Assembly (NCBI GenBank): GCA_902799855.1
Contig: CADCCA010000018.1
Coordinates: 1 to 25,531, forward strand
DNA: 25,531 nucleotides
Direction of reading: 5' to 3'
Source: an uncultured Erysipelotrichaceae bacterium
Lineage (GTDB): Bacteria; Bacillota_I; Bacilli_A; RFN20; CAG-826
The translations under genes were made by a program, and so were the position numbers. The notes below the pieces were generated by a model. It had not been told where the DNA came from. It saw only the letters and a list, made by a program, of their open reading frames with translations, and made no database searches. This document shows, piece after piece, positions 15,758 through 23,900 of the stretch (positions are counted from its first letter, which is position 1; each line of letters starts with the position of its first letter).

Positions 15758-17495
15758 AGGTGATATCATTTCTATCAAATACACACTAGATAACGAATTA
15801 GCCACTCACCTTGTTAAAGTTGATCTTAAGAGTAGTGGTGGTCTCACCTCATATCCTGCTTTTAAGAACATTGAAATTACTTTATCAATGAAAAGAGACT
15901 TCACTCCTGTCTCCTATTCCATTAATGCTTTATATAATGCCTCTAAACCAATTATTGGTTCAGCAGATGTCAGACAACAAGGTGAAACAACCTTCTCTAA
16001 AGTTAATGAATCCATCGTTATTCCTAACGAAGCATTCTTATTAGAACAAATCGGTGCGAAGGCTAGTGAAATTATCATCGATGACGGAGAAAGAACAGTC
16101 AAAGACGAATTACTAGATGCCACTAAGAGATTAGATTTCGCTAAAGGCGTGAATATCGCTGGTGGATTAACACTCAATCTTCAAGGTACTGAAATCACCG
16201 CCAATATCGAAGCTGATGTCGCGTTTGATACAGCCAAATTAGAAAGTGAAAAACTCTATAAGGTGTTATCTTTATACGCCAAATTAGAAACCGATGAAAT
16301 GTTTGGTACCTTACTTAGTCTCGTTAGCATGGTTGCGGGTGATAAACTCGGTCCTGCCGCTGAAATCTTAGAAGGTTTCAAGAGTGCTGAAGTCATCTAC
16401 GATGAAGATGGTTCTTTAATCCTCATCCCAACTAATATTGAAGATCAAACAGTCGCTGTTGCTAAAGTTAAATTAACAGATATCTTAGACCTTCTTTTGA
16501 AGAAGATTAATCTTTATAACTTAGTGACAGGCGCTAATAGTGATGTTTTCACATTTGAAAAGATTCCAGGCAAGGATGAAAAGAACTATGAAGTGGAAAT
16601 CAAACTTAATGAAGATACAGTTAAATCCATTAAATATGGCATTGATTCATTCTTTTCTCAACCTGATTACGCTATCGTTAAAGCACTCATCAACTATCAA
16701 GACTTTGATTCATTAAAGATTGTCGTTGGTATTAAAGATGATGTTACTGATTCTCTTGATGTGAAATTCAACTATAAGACCGTTCCATCAGAAGAATTTC
16801 CTGAAGGAGAAGTTATCTCTTTAATCACTCTCCATTTAAACGCTGTTGGTAGTTATGAATTTGATTACGCTACTCATATTGAAGAGGCTAATGCCATCTA
16901 TGAAGCATATCAAAATGCTTTACCATTAAAAGCAAGACTTAAAGAATTACTCGCTAATATTTATCCAAGTCATGCATATTTGAAAAACTTAGATAAAGCG
17001 ATGGAAGAATATAATGCACTAAGTGATCAAGATAAAGCCTTTATGGGTCGTGATATTGAAAAGAATGCTGAAAGAGCGAAGAACAGAGTTAATGCTGTTT
17101 TGGCCTTCATAAACGGCTATAAGAAATACGACTTAAATAACTTATCTAACCAAGATATCCTCGAATTAGCGAAACTCTATCGCGCTGAAAACATGGACTC
17201 CGTTTTGCTCAGAGGTGAAATCAGTGAAGAAGATTACAATGTCGTTAGTTCTTTATCCGACAAAGTTAACTACAGTGCTTTAGAAAACGCCGCTAGTAAG
17301 ATCCATGGGGAAAACGAAAATGCTTGGGGATTAAGCGCTCAAGAAGTTAAAGACATTAAATTAATTCTTGATATCGCTAAATACGAAACCAGCATGCAAG
17401 GATCAATCGTCCTTAAATTAATGCTTGGTGGTAGTGATGTTACTGATTTTGATGTCTTAAAAACTAAGATTGATAATCTTTATAACAACTTATAA
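15732..17495 (+). CDS. Lipoprotein, 3' part of the same frameshifted gene
   Basis: An open frame of up to 587 codons overlapping the end of the 168-aa lipoprotein frame by 26 bases. The ATG at 15732 has no Shine-Dalgarno and no signal peptide, so it is more likely the C-terminal part of one lipoprotein of about 750 aa than a separate gene. The first 380 residues are beta-rich repeats of 'load-and-strand' character (for example two separated stretches of the D-L-L-K-K-I type). Residues about 385-587 are helical and rich in Ala, Lys, Glu and Asn, resembling an extended stalk. Nothing catalytic is recognised. It is followed after 35 bp by the aquaporin gene, whose -10 begins just after its stop. 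Confidence 0.6.
   Translation: MSLMINQFKGDIISIKYTLDNELATHLVKVDLKSSGGLTSYPAFKNIEITLSMKRDFTPVSYSINALYNASKPIIGSADVRQQGETTFSKVNESIVIPNEAFLLEQIGAKASEIIIDDGERTVKDELLDATKRLDFAKGVNIAGGLTLNLQGTEITANIEADVAFDTAKLESEKLYKVLSLYAKLETDEMFGTLLSLVSMVAGDKLGPAAEILEGFKSAEVIYDEDGSLILIPTNIEDQTVAVAKVKLTDILDLLLKKINLYNLVTGANSDVFTFEKIPGKDEKNYEVEIKLNEDTVKSIKYGIDSFFSQPDYAIVKALINYQDFDSLKIVVGIKDDVTDSLDVKFNYKTVPSEEFPEGEVISLITLHLNAVGSYEFDYATHIEEANAIYEAYQNALPLKARLKELLANIYPSHAYLKNLDKAMEEYNALSDQDKAFMGRDIEKNAERAKNRVNAVLAFINGYKKYDLNNLSNQDILELAKLYRAENMDSVLLRGEISEEDYNVVSSLSDKVNYSALENAASKIHGENENAWGLSAQEVKDIKLILDIAKYETSMQGSIVLKLMLGGSDVTDFDVLKTKIDNLYNNL
15744..15753 (+). repeat. ATCA tandem duplication at the frameshift point
   Basis: ATCA is repeated at 15744-15747 and 15748-15751, followed by AT. 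Removing one 4-bp unit fuses the two lipoprotein frames in phase, reading F-N-D-Q-F-K-G-D, with no internal stop. Confidence 0.7.
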
Positions 17496-17496
17496 G

Positions 17497-17505
17497 TGCT
17501 ATAAT
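17497..17505 (+). promoter_or_regulatory. Extended -10 promoter of the aquaporin gene
   Basis: TG at 17497-17498, one base, then TATAAT at 17500-17505, immediately after the preceding stop codon. The predicted start near 17512 leaves a leader of about 19 nt that contains the AAAAGGAG ribosome binding site. Confidence 0.55.
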
Positions 17506-17530
17506 AATTTTGCAAAAAGGAGTTTATATT

Positions 17531-18256
17531 ATGTTTAAAAAATTAATTGCAGAATTTTTTGCGACTTTCATTTTGGTCCTTGTTGGCTGTGGTGTTGCCA
17601 TTGGTGTTGGCTGCGCTGATAGTGGTGGTATCGTTGCTACTGCAGCAGCGTTTGGCTTATCCATCGTGATCTTAGCCTATTCATTTGGCCAAATATCTGG
17701 TGGTCACGCTAACCCAGCCGTTTCATTAGCAATGGCTATTAGAGGCGATATTACATGGAAAGAATTTGGTTTCTATTGTTTAGCCCAAGTCTTAGGTGCT
17801 TTCACCGCTAGTGGTCTTTTAGCCTTTATTTTCTGGGGTGTTAAAGCAACTGGCTCAAATAGTTTACAAGGCATCATGAACATTCTTGGCAATACCGAAG
17901 TTAATTTCTCTGATGTCACATTTGGTTTAGTTGCAGAAATCGTTCTTACCTTCATTTTCATCTTCGTCATTCTTGGTGTTACAAACAAGAAAGAATGGGG
18001 TGGTGTAGCGGGTATCGTTATTGGCTTAGCGTTATTTGGTGTTCACCTTGTCGGTATTCCGTTAACTGGTACATCTGTTAACCCTGCTAGAGCCTTATCT
18101 GCTTTAGTCCTCCATATGTTCAATGGTAGTGATGTTCTTAAAATGGATGTCATGACAATGATCTCAGTTATCCTTGGTCCATTCATCGGTGCGTATTTAG
18201 CCGCTGTTTTATGGAAAGGCTTAAAAGTTAACAAAAAAGAAGTTGAAGCTGAATAA
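17531..18256 (+). CDS. aqpZ: Aquaporin, AqpZ-type water channel
   Basis: A 241-aa six-helix MIP channel. The start is ATG 17531, preceded by AAAAGGAG at the right distance; a TTG at 17510 in the same frame is unlikely. Both half-helix motifs are intact: G-G-H-A-N-P-A-V-S in the first half and T-S-V-N-P-A-R-A-L in the second. The selectivity-filter positions match the water-selective AqpZ set: Phe in A-A-F-G-L-S of helix 2, His in V-H-L-V-G-I-P of helix 5, Thr in T-G-T-S and Arg in N-P-A-R. The N-P-A-R-A ending rather than N-P-A-R-D also argues against a glycerol facilitator. It equilibrates water during osmotic change. It has its own promoter and a terminator. Confidence 0.9.
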   Translation: MFKKLIAEFFATFILVLVGCGVAIGVGCADSGGIVATAAAFGLSIVILAYSFGQISGGHANPAVSLAMAIRGDITWKEFGFYCLAQVLGAFTASGLLAFIFWGVKATGSNSLQGIMNILGNTEVNFSDVTFGLVAEIVLTFIFIFVILGVTNKKEWGGVAGIVIGLALFGVHLVGIPLTGTSVNPARALSALVLHMFNGSDVLKMDVMTMISVILGPFIGAYLAAVLWKGLKVNKKEVEAE

Positions 18257-18277
18257 CTAATTCAGAACATATTCAGC

Positions 18278-18314
18278 AAAGAAAGGACGAGCAGCTCAGT
18301 TGCTCGCTTTCTTT
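18278..18314. terminator. Bidirectional terminator between aquaporin and PlsC-like genes
   Basis: AAAGAAAG (18278-18285) pairs with CTTTCTTT (18307-18314), and CGAGCA (18288-18293) with TGCTCG (18301-18306), with a 2-nt bulge and a 7-nt loop. The stop codon of the opposing gene (18296-18298) lies in the loop. Confidence 0.75.
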
Positions 18315-19546
18315 TGCTTTAATAAATCGTAGATATGTTCTACTGCGAAGTGAATCTTAGTGATTTGTTTTGGTTTATTAAGTGGGAATATAAAGTAAGT
18401 ATCTTTATTGTCCGCTAATTCAATCATTGCGCCTCTATTTAGATAATCATATTCAATATGTATCGCATAACTTTGTAGTGATGAACGCTTGAATATAAAG
18501 TCATTATCTGTGCCTTTAACTATGAATCCTTCATTAATATCATGAGTCATGTGGTAGTGGCCTTCTTGAGGGACAAAACCAATGCCTGCCCCTAATAGTT
18601 TTTCCACTCTCACATCATCATCGAAGTGGTACGTGCCATTAATAACTTCTTCTTTGACGCATTTCTTTTCCCACTTATACCATTTGCTTGGATAATCGTA
18701 AATAGTGTCTCCATTAGTGCATTTCAAATGCCCATTTTCTAAATAATCATAAGTAATACCACAGTGATTACATTTTAAGAAGTGGCCTTCACTAGACATT
18801 TCAAATTCCGTGCCACAGTGTGGACACTTATAAAGTATTCTTTCTAAACCGACTGCTCTATTCTCATATTTAATAAGAATGTTTTTATTTTCCATCCATT
18901 CTTCTTCGGAGTTATAGAACTTGCTTTCAATCTTTTCTTGGATTTCTTCTGCACTTAGTGATTTAACATCTTCTTTACTAATAATAGTTTCTATTTCATT
19001 AATAATAGGCCTTATCTTACGAACTTTATGATCACTCCACTGTGGACAATATAAATAATTACCGTGTTCTCTATTTAATACCACTGGAACATTAGCCATT
19101 TTGGCAAATCTTCCAATACTCTTATCAAATCTTTCGGTTTCACCCATAAATGAATATCTAGCTTCTGGATAGATAACTAAAATCTTTTTCTTTTTCAGTA
19201 CTTCTAAATATCTCATCGCACCCTTTGGGTCATTAGTGAACTTCCTTTTAGCGAGAACACCAATTCTTCTAAAGATAAAGAATCTTGGAATAAACTCCTC
19301 AACAGTGCTAATCCAATAAACCTTATGTGGGAACGTTAGGCATAATGCCATATAAAAATCTAGCATTGATGCATGTGTCGATATCAATATATAAGGTGGT
19401 TTTGGTAACTTATTCAGTTTCTTAATCTTCGCTCTATTTTTAAGCTTGTTAACCAAACCAATAATCCAAATAACAATATAAAAAATCAACCAAGTACGAT
19501 GATATGGTAAATCAGGGTCTATTTGAGGATACTTTTTCTCTTTCAT
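18296..19546 (-). CDS. PlsC-like acyltransferase with C-terminal zinc ribbon
   Basis: A 416-aa protein. A hydrophobic segment at about 18-33 precedes a lysophospholipid acyltransferase domain with the catalytic H-x4-D (H58-A-S-M-L-D63 in I-S-T-H-A-S-M-L-D-F) and the acceptor-binding Y-P-E-A-R (126-130). Such enzymes acylate lysophosphatidate or related lipids using acyl-ACP or acyl-CoA at the membrane. The domain ends near 200, after which comes a zinc-ribbon-like motif with C241-P-H-C244 and C259-N-H-C262, then a beta-rich C-terminal domain of about 130 residues with no recognised motif. The family is normally about 200-250 aa, so this is a longer, fused form. It stands alone on the minus strand. 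The ATG at 19546 has no Shine-Dalgarno. The stop is TGA. Confidence 0.83.
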   Translation of the reverse strand: MKEKKYPQIDPDLPYHRTWLIFYIVIWIIGLVNKLKNRAKIKKLNKLPKPPYILISTHASMLDFYMALCLTFPHKVYWISTVEEFIPRFFIFRRIGVLAKRKFTNDPKGAMRYLEVLKKKKILVIYPEARYSFMGETERFDKSIGRFAKMANVPVVLNREHGNYLYCPQWSDHKVRKIRPIINEIETIISKEDVKSLSAEEIQEKIESKFYNSEEEWMENKNILIKYENRAVGLERILYKCPHCGTEFEMSSEGHFLKCNHCGITYDYLENGHLKCTNGDTIYDYPSKWYKWEKKCVKEEVINGTYHFDDDVRVEKLLGAGIGFVPQEGHYHMTHDINEGFIVKGTDNDFIFKRSSLQSYAIHIEYDYLNRGAMIELADNKDTYFIFPLNKPKQITKIHFAVEHIYDLLKQKKASN

Positions 19547-19553
19547 TATATTT

Positions 19554-19559
19554 ATTATA
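19554..19559 (-). promoter_or_regulatory. -10 box directly before the PlsC-like gene
   Basis: TATAAT on the minus strand (19559-19554) is followed by seven bases and then the ATG at 19546, again with no ribosome binding site. The predicted transcription start is next to the start codon. Confidence 0.45.
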
Positions 19560-19586
19560 TTCTCTAATAAGGATATATGCTTATTC

Positions 19587-19615
19587 TTGCTTATTAAGGT
19601 ACTTTTTTATATAAT
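19587..19615 (+). promoter_or_regulatory. Promoter of the 252-aa gene
   Basis: TTGCTT (19587-19592), 17 bases, TATAAT (19610-19615). The predicted start near 19622 gives a leader of about 67 nt with a good AAAGGAG ribosome binding site. It is divergent from the PlsC-like gene promoter. Confidence 0.6.
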
Positions 19616-19688
19616 AAAAGAAGATAAAGCAATCAAGGATATTACTATATAAGACCTTTTTTGCTGCACACATAAAGGAGATACTAAA

Positions 19689-20447
19689 ATGGGATTATTT
19701 GACAAAATTAAGGGCATTTTAAAAGGTCCTGAAGAGACCCCAGAACAAAAAGCGAAAAAAGAAGAAGAAAAAGCAAGACGAGAGGAATTAAACAGATTAA
19801 ATCCGCGTGGTAAGGATTTAGCGTGGTTCGCTTCTGAAGACGGCTTAGCCGCATTCAAAGAATACACAACTCCACAGAACTATTTGTTAGAAGAAAACCT
19901 CAAAAAAGAAGCAGATGCTAAAGAATATTCTGTTGATATAATAGCGAAAGTTAAGTATCCAGATGCAAGGCTACCATACACCTATTTCAAGAGTTTGGTT
20001 GAGGGCATTAAAGTTCAACCATTACAATATGTTGGACCAATTGAAGCGCTTGTTGCTATTTTATCCATTCAAGCAAGGACATTCTACTTAGATGAAGACG
20101 GAGAACCTCATCAAAAGGATACATATTTACCACCAGAAGTAATTGTTTCTGTCGAAAAGAATCCAGCTTTGAATTACGTCGCTAATTTTAACTGTTTTGA
20201 ATTGAAAGATGATGCTCTTGGCAGTTGGGAAGATAAATGGCACGCGTACCGCTCTATTATTAATTTCCTAGGAGCAGTTGCTATTGTTGATCCGGATTAC
20301 ATTTCCAAAAACCAATGGATTTTTGCAAAAGAAACATATTTTAACGATCTAGGTGTCGTTAGAAAACACAAAGCTTTTTTGAAGAAATGCATTGAGTTAA
20401 GCACAATCAAGGATATCTTTGAACACGAGCTTCAAGGATTAGAATAA
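19689..20447 (+). CDS. Hypothetical cytosolic protein
   Basis: A 252-aa protein of no family I recognise. It opens with M-G-L-F-D-K-I-K-G-I-L-K-G, an amphipathic helix, then a highly charged Lys/Glu helix (about 15-36), and a mixed alpha/beta remainder rich in Trp, Tyr and Phe with no signal peptide or membrane span. The amphipathic start followed by a charged coiled segment could mediate membrane or polymer association. The ATG at 19689 has a strong AAAGGAGATACT leader 7 nt upstream and a consensus promoter further up, so expression is well supported. A second small gene follows 24 nt downstream with an even stronger ribosome binding site, and a terminator closes the pair. Confidence 0.75.
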   Translation: MGLFDKIKGILKGPEETPEQKAKKEEEKARREELNRLNPRGKDLAWFASEDGLAAFKEYTTPQNYLLEENLKKEADAKEYSVDIIAKVKYPDARLPYTYFKSLVEGIKVQPLQYVGPIEALVAILSIQARTFYLDEDGEPHQKDTYLPPEVIVSVEKNPALNYVANFNCFELKDDALGSWEDKWHAYRSIINFLGAVAIVDPDYISKNQWIFAKETYFNDLGVVRKHKAFLKKCIELSTIKDIFEHELQGLE

Positions 20448-20471
20448 TACTTAACAACAGGAGGGTTATCT

Positions 20472-20633
20472 ATGTTAGACGGATTTTCATCTTATGAAGG
20501 CTCTGCCGTTCTTTGGGAAGTGCATTACGTTGGCGGTACAACATTTGTTCACGCGACCAGCGAATCTATTGCTTTACAAAGATTCATGGCAAAGTATCCA
20601 AATAGAACTGTTATAAAAATAGTTCGTAAATAG
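20472..20633 (+). CDS. 53-aa hypothetical protein
   Basis: A short gene with an AGGAGGG Shine-Dalgarno about 8 nt before ATG 20472, between the 252-aa gene and a clear terminator, so it is likely real and co-transcribed. The product has no signal peptide or membrane span. It reads as a small two-strand/one-helix protein with V-L-W-E-V-H-Y-V-G-G-T-T-F-V, then a helix S-I-A-L-Q-R-F-M-A-K-Y-P and a basic end V-I-K-I-V-R-K. No family is recognised. Confidence 0.65.
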   Translation: MLDGFSSYEGSAVLWEVHYVGGTTFVHATSESIALQRFMAKYPNRTVIKIVRK

Positions 20634-20651
20634 TAATAGCAAACCATTTTT

Positions 20652-20677
20652 AGGCTCCTTTCTAAGGGGCCTTTTTT
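20652..20677 (+). terminator. Rho-independent terminator
   Basis: AGGCTCC (20652-20658) pairs with GGGGCCT (20666-20672) with one G-U, followed by T-rich sequence to 20677. It closes the 19689-20633 transcription unit. Between here and 20787 nothing coding is seen. Confidence 0.8.
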
Positions 20678-20742
20678 ATGAAATACGTACTATTCTTTGG
20701 ACGGCAATGGTGCACTACAATAAAAGTCTAGAATGTATCAAT

Positions 20743-20816
20743 GTTTACTATTTGTAAAGTTCCTTACATTAATTAAGTCGTTCTTATTGCTTTATTTATA
20801 AGGATAATATATTATC
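20743..20816 (+). promoter_or_regulatory. Promoter of the 1137-aa secreted protein with palindromic -10 region
   Basis: TTGCTT (20787-20792), 17 bases, TATTAT (20810-20815). The -10 lies in a perfect 14-bp palindrome GATAATA-TATTATC (20803-20816). The whole -10 region and the spacer end recur before the nuclease gene at 24603-24632, and an upstream GTTTACTA-TTTGT (20743-20755) also recurs there, at 24566. A shared regulator is likely. Confidence 0.6.
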
Positions 20817-20821
20817 AAGTT

Positions 20822-20959
20822 TGGAAACTGAGTATAGAGCCATGTTATGGTTGGCTCGTCTCTACGCAACTCCAATTATGTTGCACTACTCATTAAACAC
20901 AGTTTTTAGTGGGTATGAAGTAGGGCTTTATACCCGTTTCAATAAAAGGGGAGATAAAT
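20822..20959 (+). promoter_or_regulatory. Structured 5' leader of the 1137-aa gene
   Basis: Between the predicted start and ATG 20960 lie about 138 nt without a credible gene. Hairpins are visible: GAGCCA/TGGCTC (20837-20842 with 20852-20857) and GCAAC/GTTGC (20866-20870 with 20880-20884). A 10-bp stem 20888-20897 with 20905-20914 competes for GGGT (20911-20914) with a second 10-bp stem 20911-20920 with 20926-20935. The last stem ends a dozen bases before the AAGGGGAG ribosome binding site. No known riboswitch consensus was recognised. Confidence 0.4.
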
Positions 20960-23900
20960 ATGAAAAAATTCTTCAAAAAAATTGTCGGTGCTACCCTTGG
21001 TTTTGCTATGGCTATAGGGGTGGGCTTTGAGATTGTTAACGGCGCTGCGGCAACAAGAGTTAATGCTGCTGCCGGTGACGAAATAAGTTCCATTAATGAC
21101 ATCGTTAGTGGTGGCGATTATTACATTAAAGGAATAAGAACTGATAGCACAGTTGAATATTTAACATTTACTGACAGCACTGGAAGTCAAAGCGGAACAA
21201 GCGCTGTCTCCGTATCTGGAGCCATTAAGTTGACTTTTACTGCAGTAACAGGAGGATATAACATTTCTACTCCAAGCGGTAATTACATAGCTCCTGGAAC
21301 TTCGAACGGAAAGATTAATGTATCTGCGAATCCTATTCTTGTTTCTGCATCTAATCAGTCAAACAAAATTAGATTATCAATCACCAGTGGTAGTAACACA
21401 TGGTCTATTCAAAAGAATAAAACAGCCGCAAATTTCGGCGGATATAAAAACACTCAAAATGATATCACTCTTATTGAGGCTGAAGGTTCTGGCGGAGGCT
21501 CTGGCAGCAGTTCAAGCTCCAGTTCTAGCAGTAGCTCTAGTAGTAGTTCCCTAACTCCTACAACTTACACAGTTACATATCACGAAACCAACAAAACATC
21601 TGGTTCTGCTCCTTCTGACAGCAATAATTATGAAACTGGTAGTTTAGTCACAGTTTTAGGTAATACAGGATTGTTAGCGAGAACTGGTTACACATGGTCA
21701 GGCTGGTCGTTAAACGAAGACGGTAGCGGAACAGCTTATGGTCCTGCTCCATATACAACAACTTACACAGTTGCTTCTAGTGACATCAATTTCTATCCAA
21801 TTTGGACAGAAAACGTTGTTTCTGGAACATTTAACAAATGGACAGGAGAGTTGATTGACGGAGAATATATTTTAACTTATGGTAACGTCGCAATGGGAAA
21901 CACAGTTGTTAGTAGTAAAATTCAAAATTCCTCATTAAGTTTTACTTCTGGAGCAGCATCTATCTCAAACCCTATTGCAAGCGCCGTTTATCAAATCGAG
22001 TCAGTTGATGTTTCTGGAACCACCTATTGGACTTTGCAAAACGTTGGAAATGAAAAATATGTTCAGGGTGCTACAAGTGGTACAAACATGACTTTCTCAA
22101 ACAATGCAAATAACGATACAAATAAATATAAAGTTACCATTAGCAATAATACTTACAATTTCTTATGTAAGGCAACTGAAGGCGAAGGTACCAAGAGATA
22201 TATCAGATCATATAATGGTGTTTGGGGCTCATACGCTTCTAGTAATGGTGGTCCTTTAACGCTTTATAAAAAATACGTAGCTTATACTATCCAATATGAT
22301 GCAAATGGTGGTAGTGGAACAATGGACAACAGCGAAAACACCGTTGCATCCTGCACATTCACCGCTCCTAGCGGACAAGAATTTGATCATTGGAATACTG
22401 CGCCAGATGGTAGTGGCGCATCATACAATCCAGGACAATTAGTCGCATCATCTTGTACCTTGTATGCAATTTGGAGAAATCTAGTTCCACAAGTAACAAT
22501 TGATAAAGATACAGTCAATTTAACCATTGGCGGTTCTTCTGATACAGTTGTTGCAACAACAACAAATATTACTAATGCAACATTTAGTTGGGCTCGCTTA
22601 TCCGGTGATGATTGCGTTTCTTTAACAAATGCAAATACCAACACTGTGACAATTGCTGTAGCAAACGAAACAACAAGAGTCTCTCGCTGTGTAGTTCGTC
22701 TAACTGTTAATGGCAAATTAGGAGAAAATGACATTACTCCTATTATCAAAGATGTTGATGTTAAGATTACAAGAACGTCAACAGCCGGAGCACCATTTAC
22801 GGTCGCTGAAGCAAGAAAAGCAATTGATATTTTATCTACAATCAGCGGTGCTTATGTTACCGGAATTGTTTCTCAAGTAGATTCATACAATTCAACATAC
22901 CACTCAATCACATATTGGATTAGTGATGATGGCACAACAACAAATCAACTTGAAGTTTATGGTGGTCTTAATGTCGACGGAGGACAATTCTCTGCGAAAG
23001 AAGACTTGGGTACTGGTGCAACTGTTGTTGTAACTGGTAATCTAAAACTTTATAACACAACATATGAATTTGAAGCCAACAATCAACTAGTATCATATAG
23101 TCCTTTGGCAAAACATACAGTCTCATTTGTAACCAATGGTGGTAGTGCTGTTGAATCTCAAGAAGTTGTTGAAGGTCAAACAGCCGTTGAACCAGCCAAT
23201 CCAACCAAACAATCCGATGATAGCTATAATTATACTTTTGGTGGGTGGTACGATAATGAAGGGTTAACAGGCGAAGCATATGATTTTGACACACCAGTTA
23301 TGGCTGATTTGACTTTGTTTGCAAAATGGAATGCAACCCCATTAACAGCAAAGCAAGCCGTTGAGAACTTAACAACTAGATCAACATTATCCTACAATTA
23401 TTCAAAAACCGAAAATATTCTTTCAGACACCCTCGACAATGAATTCTCAGGAGTTTCTGGTACTTCCTACACCTCTTGGGCAAATAACGGTAATGAATCA
23501 GGCGTTACTTATTCTGGCCAATCTGCCGGCGGCACTAATGAATCAGGTGCAGCAATTCAATTGAGAAGCAGCAATAGTAACTCTGGTATCGTTGTGACGT
23601 CGAATTCAAACAATTATATAGTCAAGAGAATTACAATTGAATGGAACACAACTTCCGCTGATGAACGTGTTGTTGATGTCTATGGTAAGAACACAGCCTA
23701 TTCAGCACCAACTGATTTATATAACAATTCTAATAAAGGCGCATCTATTTGCTCATTTACATGTAGTGAAAGAAATGAACAAAATAAAGAAACATTTGAA
23801 GTTGGTACTTCATACAAATTCATTGGTATTAGATCTAACTCAGGTGCCTTATACATTGAATCTTTAGAAATTGAGTGGGAAGCTCCAGCTTCTTACACAT

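Noticed and set aside
20678..20731. 17-codon frame after the terminator at 20652-20677
   Set aside because: Too short, no ribosome binding site, and it begins inside the terminator tail.
20822..20959. c-di-GMP (GEMM) or purine riboswitch in the leader, given the GGDEF gene nearby
   Set aside because: I could not align it to the consensus of either class. Kept only as an unclassified structured leader.
20821..21030. 69-codon open frame from TTG 20821 in the leader of the 1137-aa gene
   Set aside because: It has no ribosome binding site, overlaps the strong start at 20960 in another frame, and its composition fits structured leader RNA rather than a protein.
21506..21550. Phase-variable switch at the serine tract
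   Set aside because: Mixed serine codons do not form a pure short repeat and changes in whole codons keep frame, so on/off switching is unlikely.
22387..22749. 120-codon open frame on the minus strand opposite the 1137-aa gene
   Set aside because: It arises from the repetitive Thr/Val/Asn-rich codons of the real gene, with no start signal or recognisable domain.
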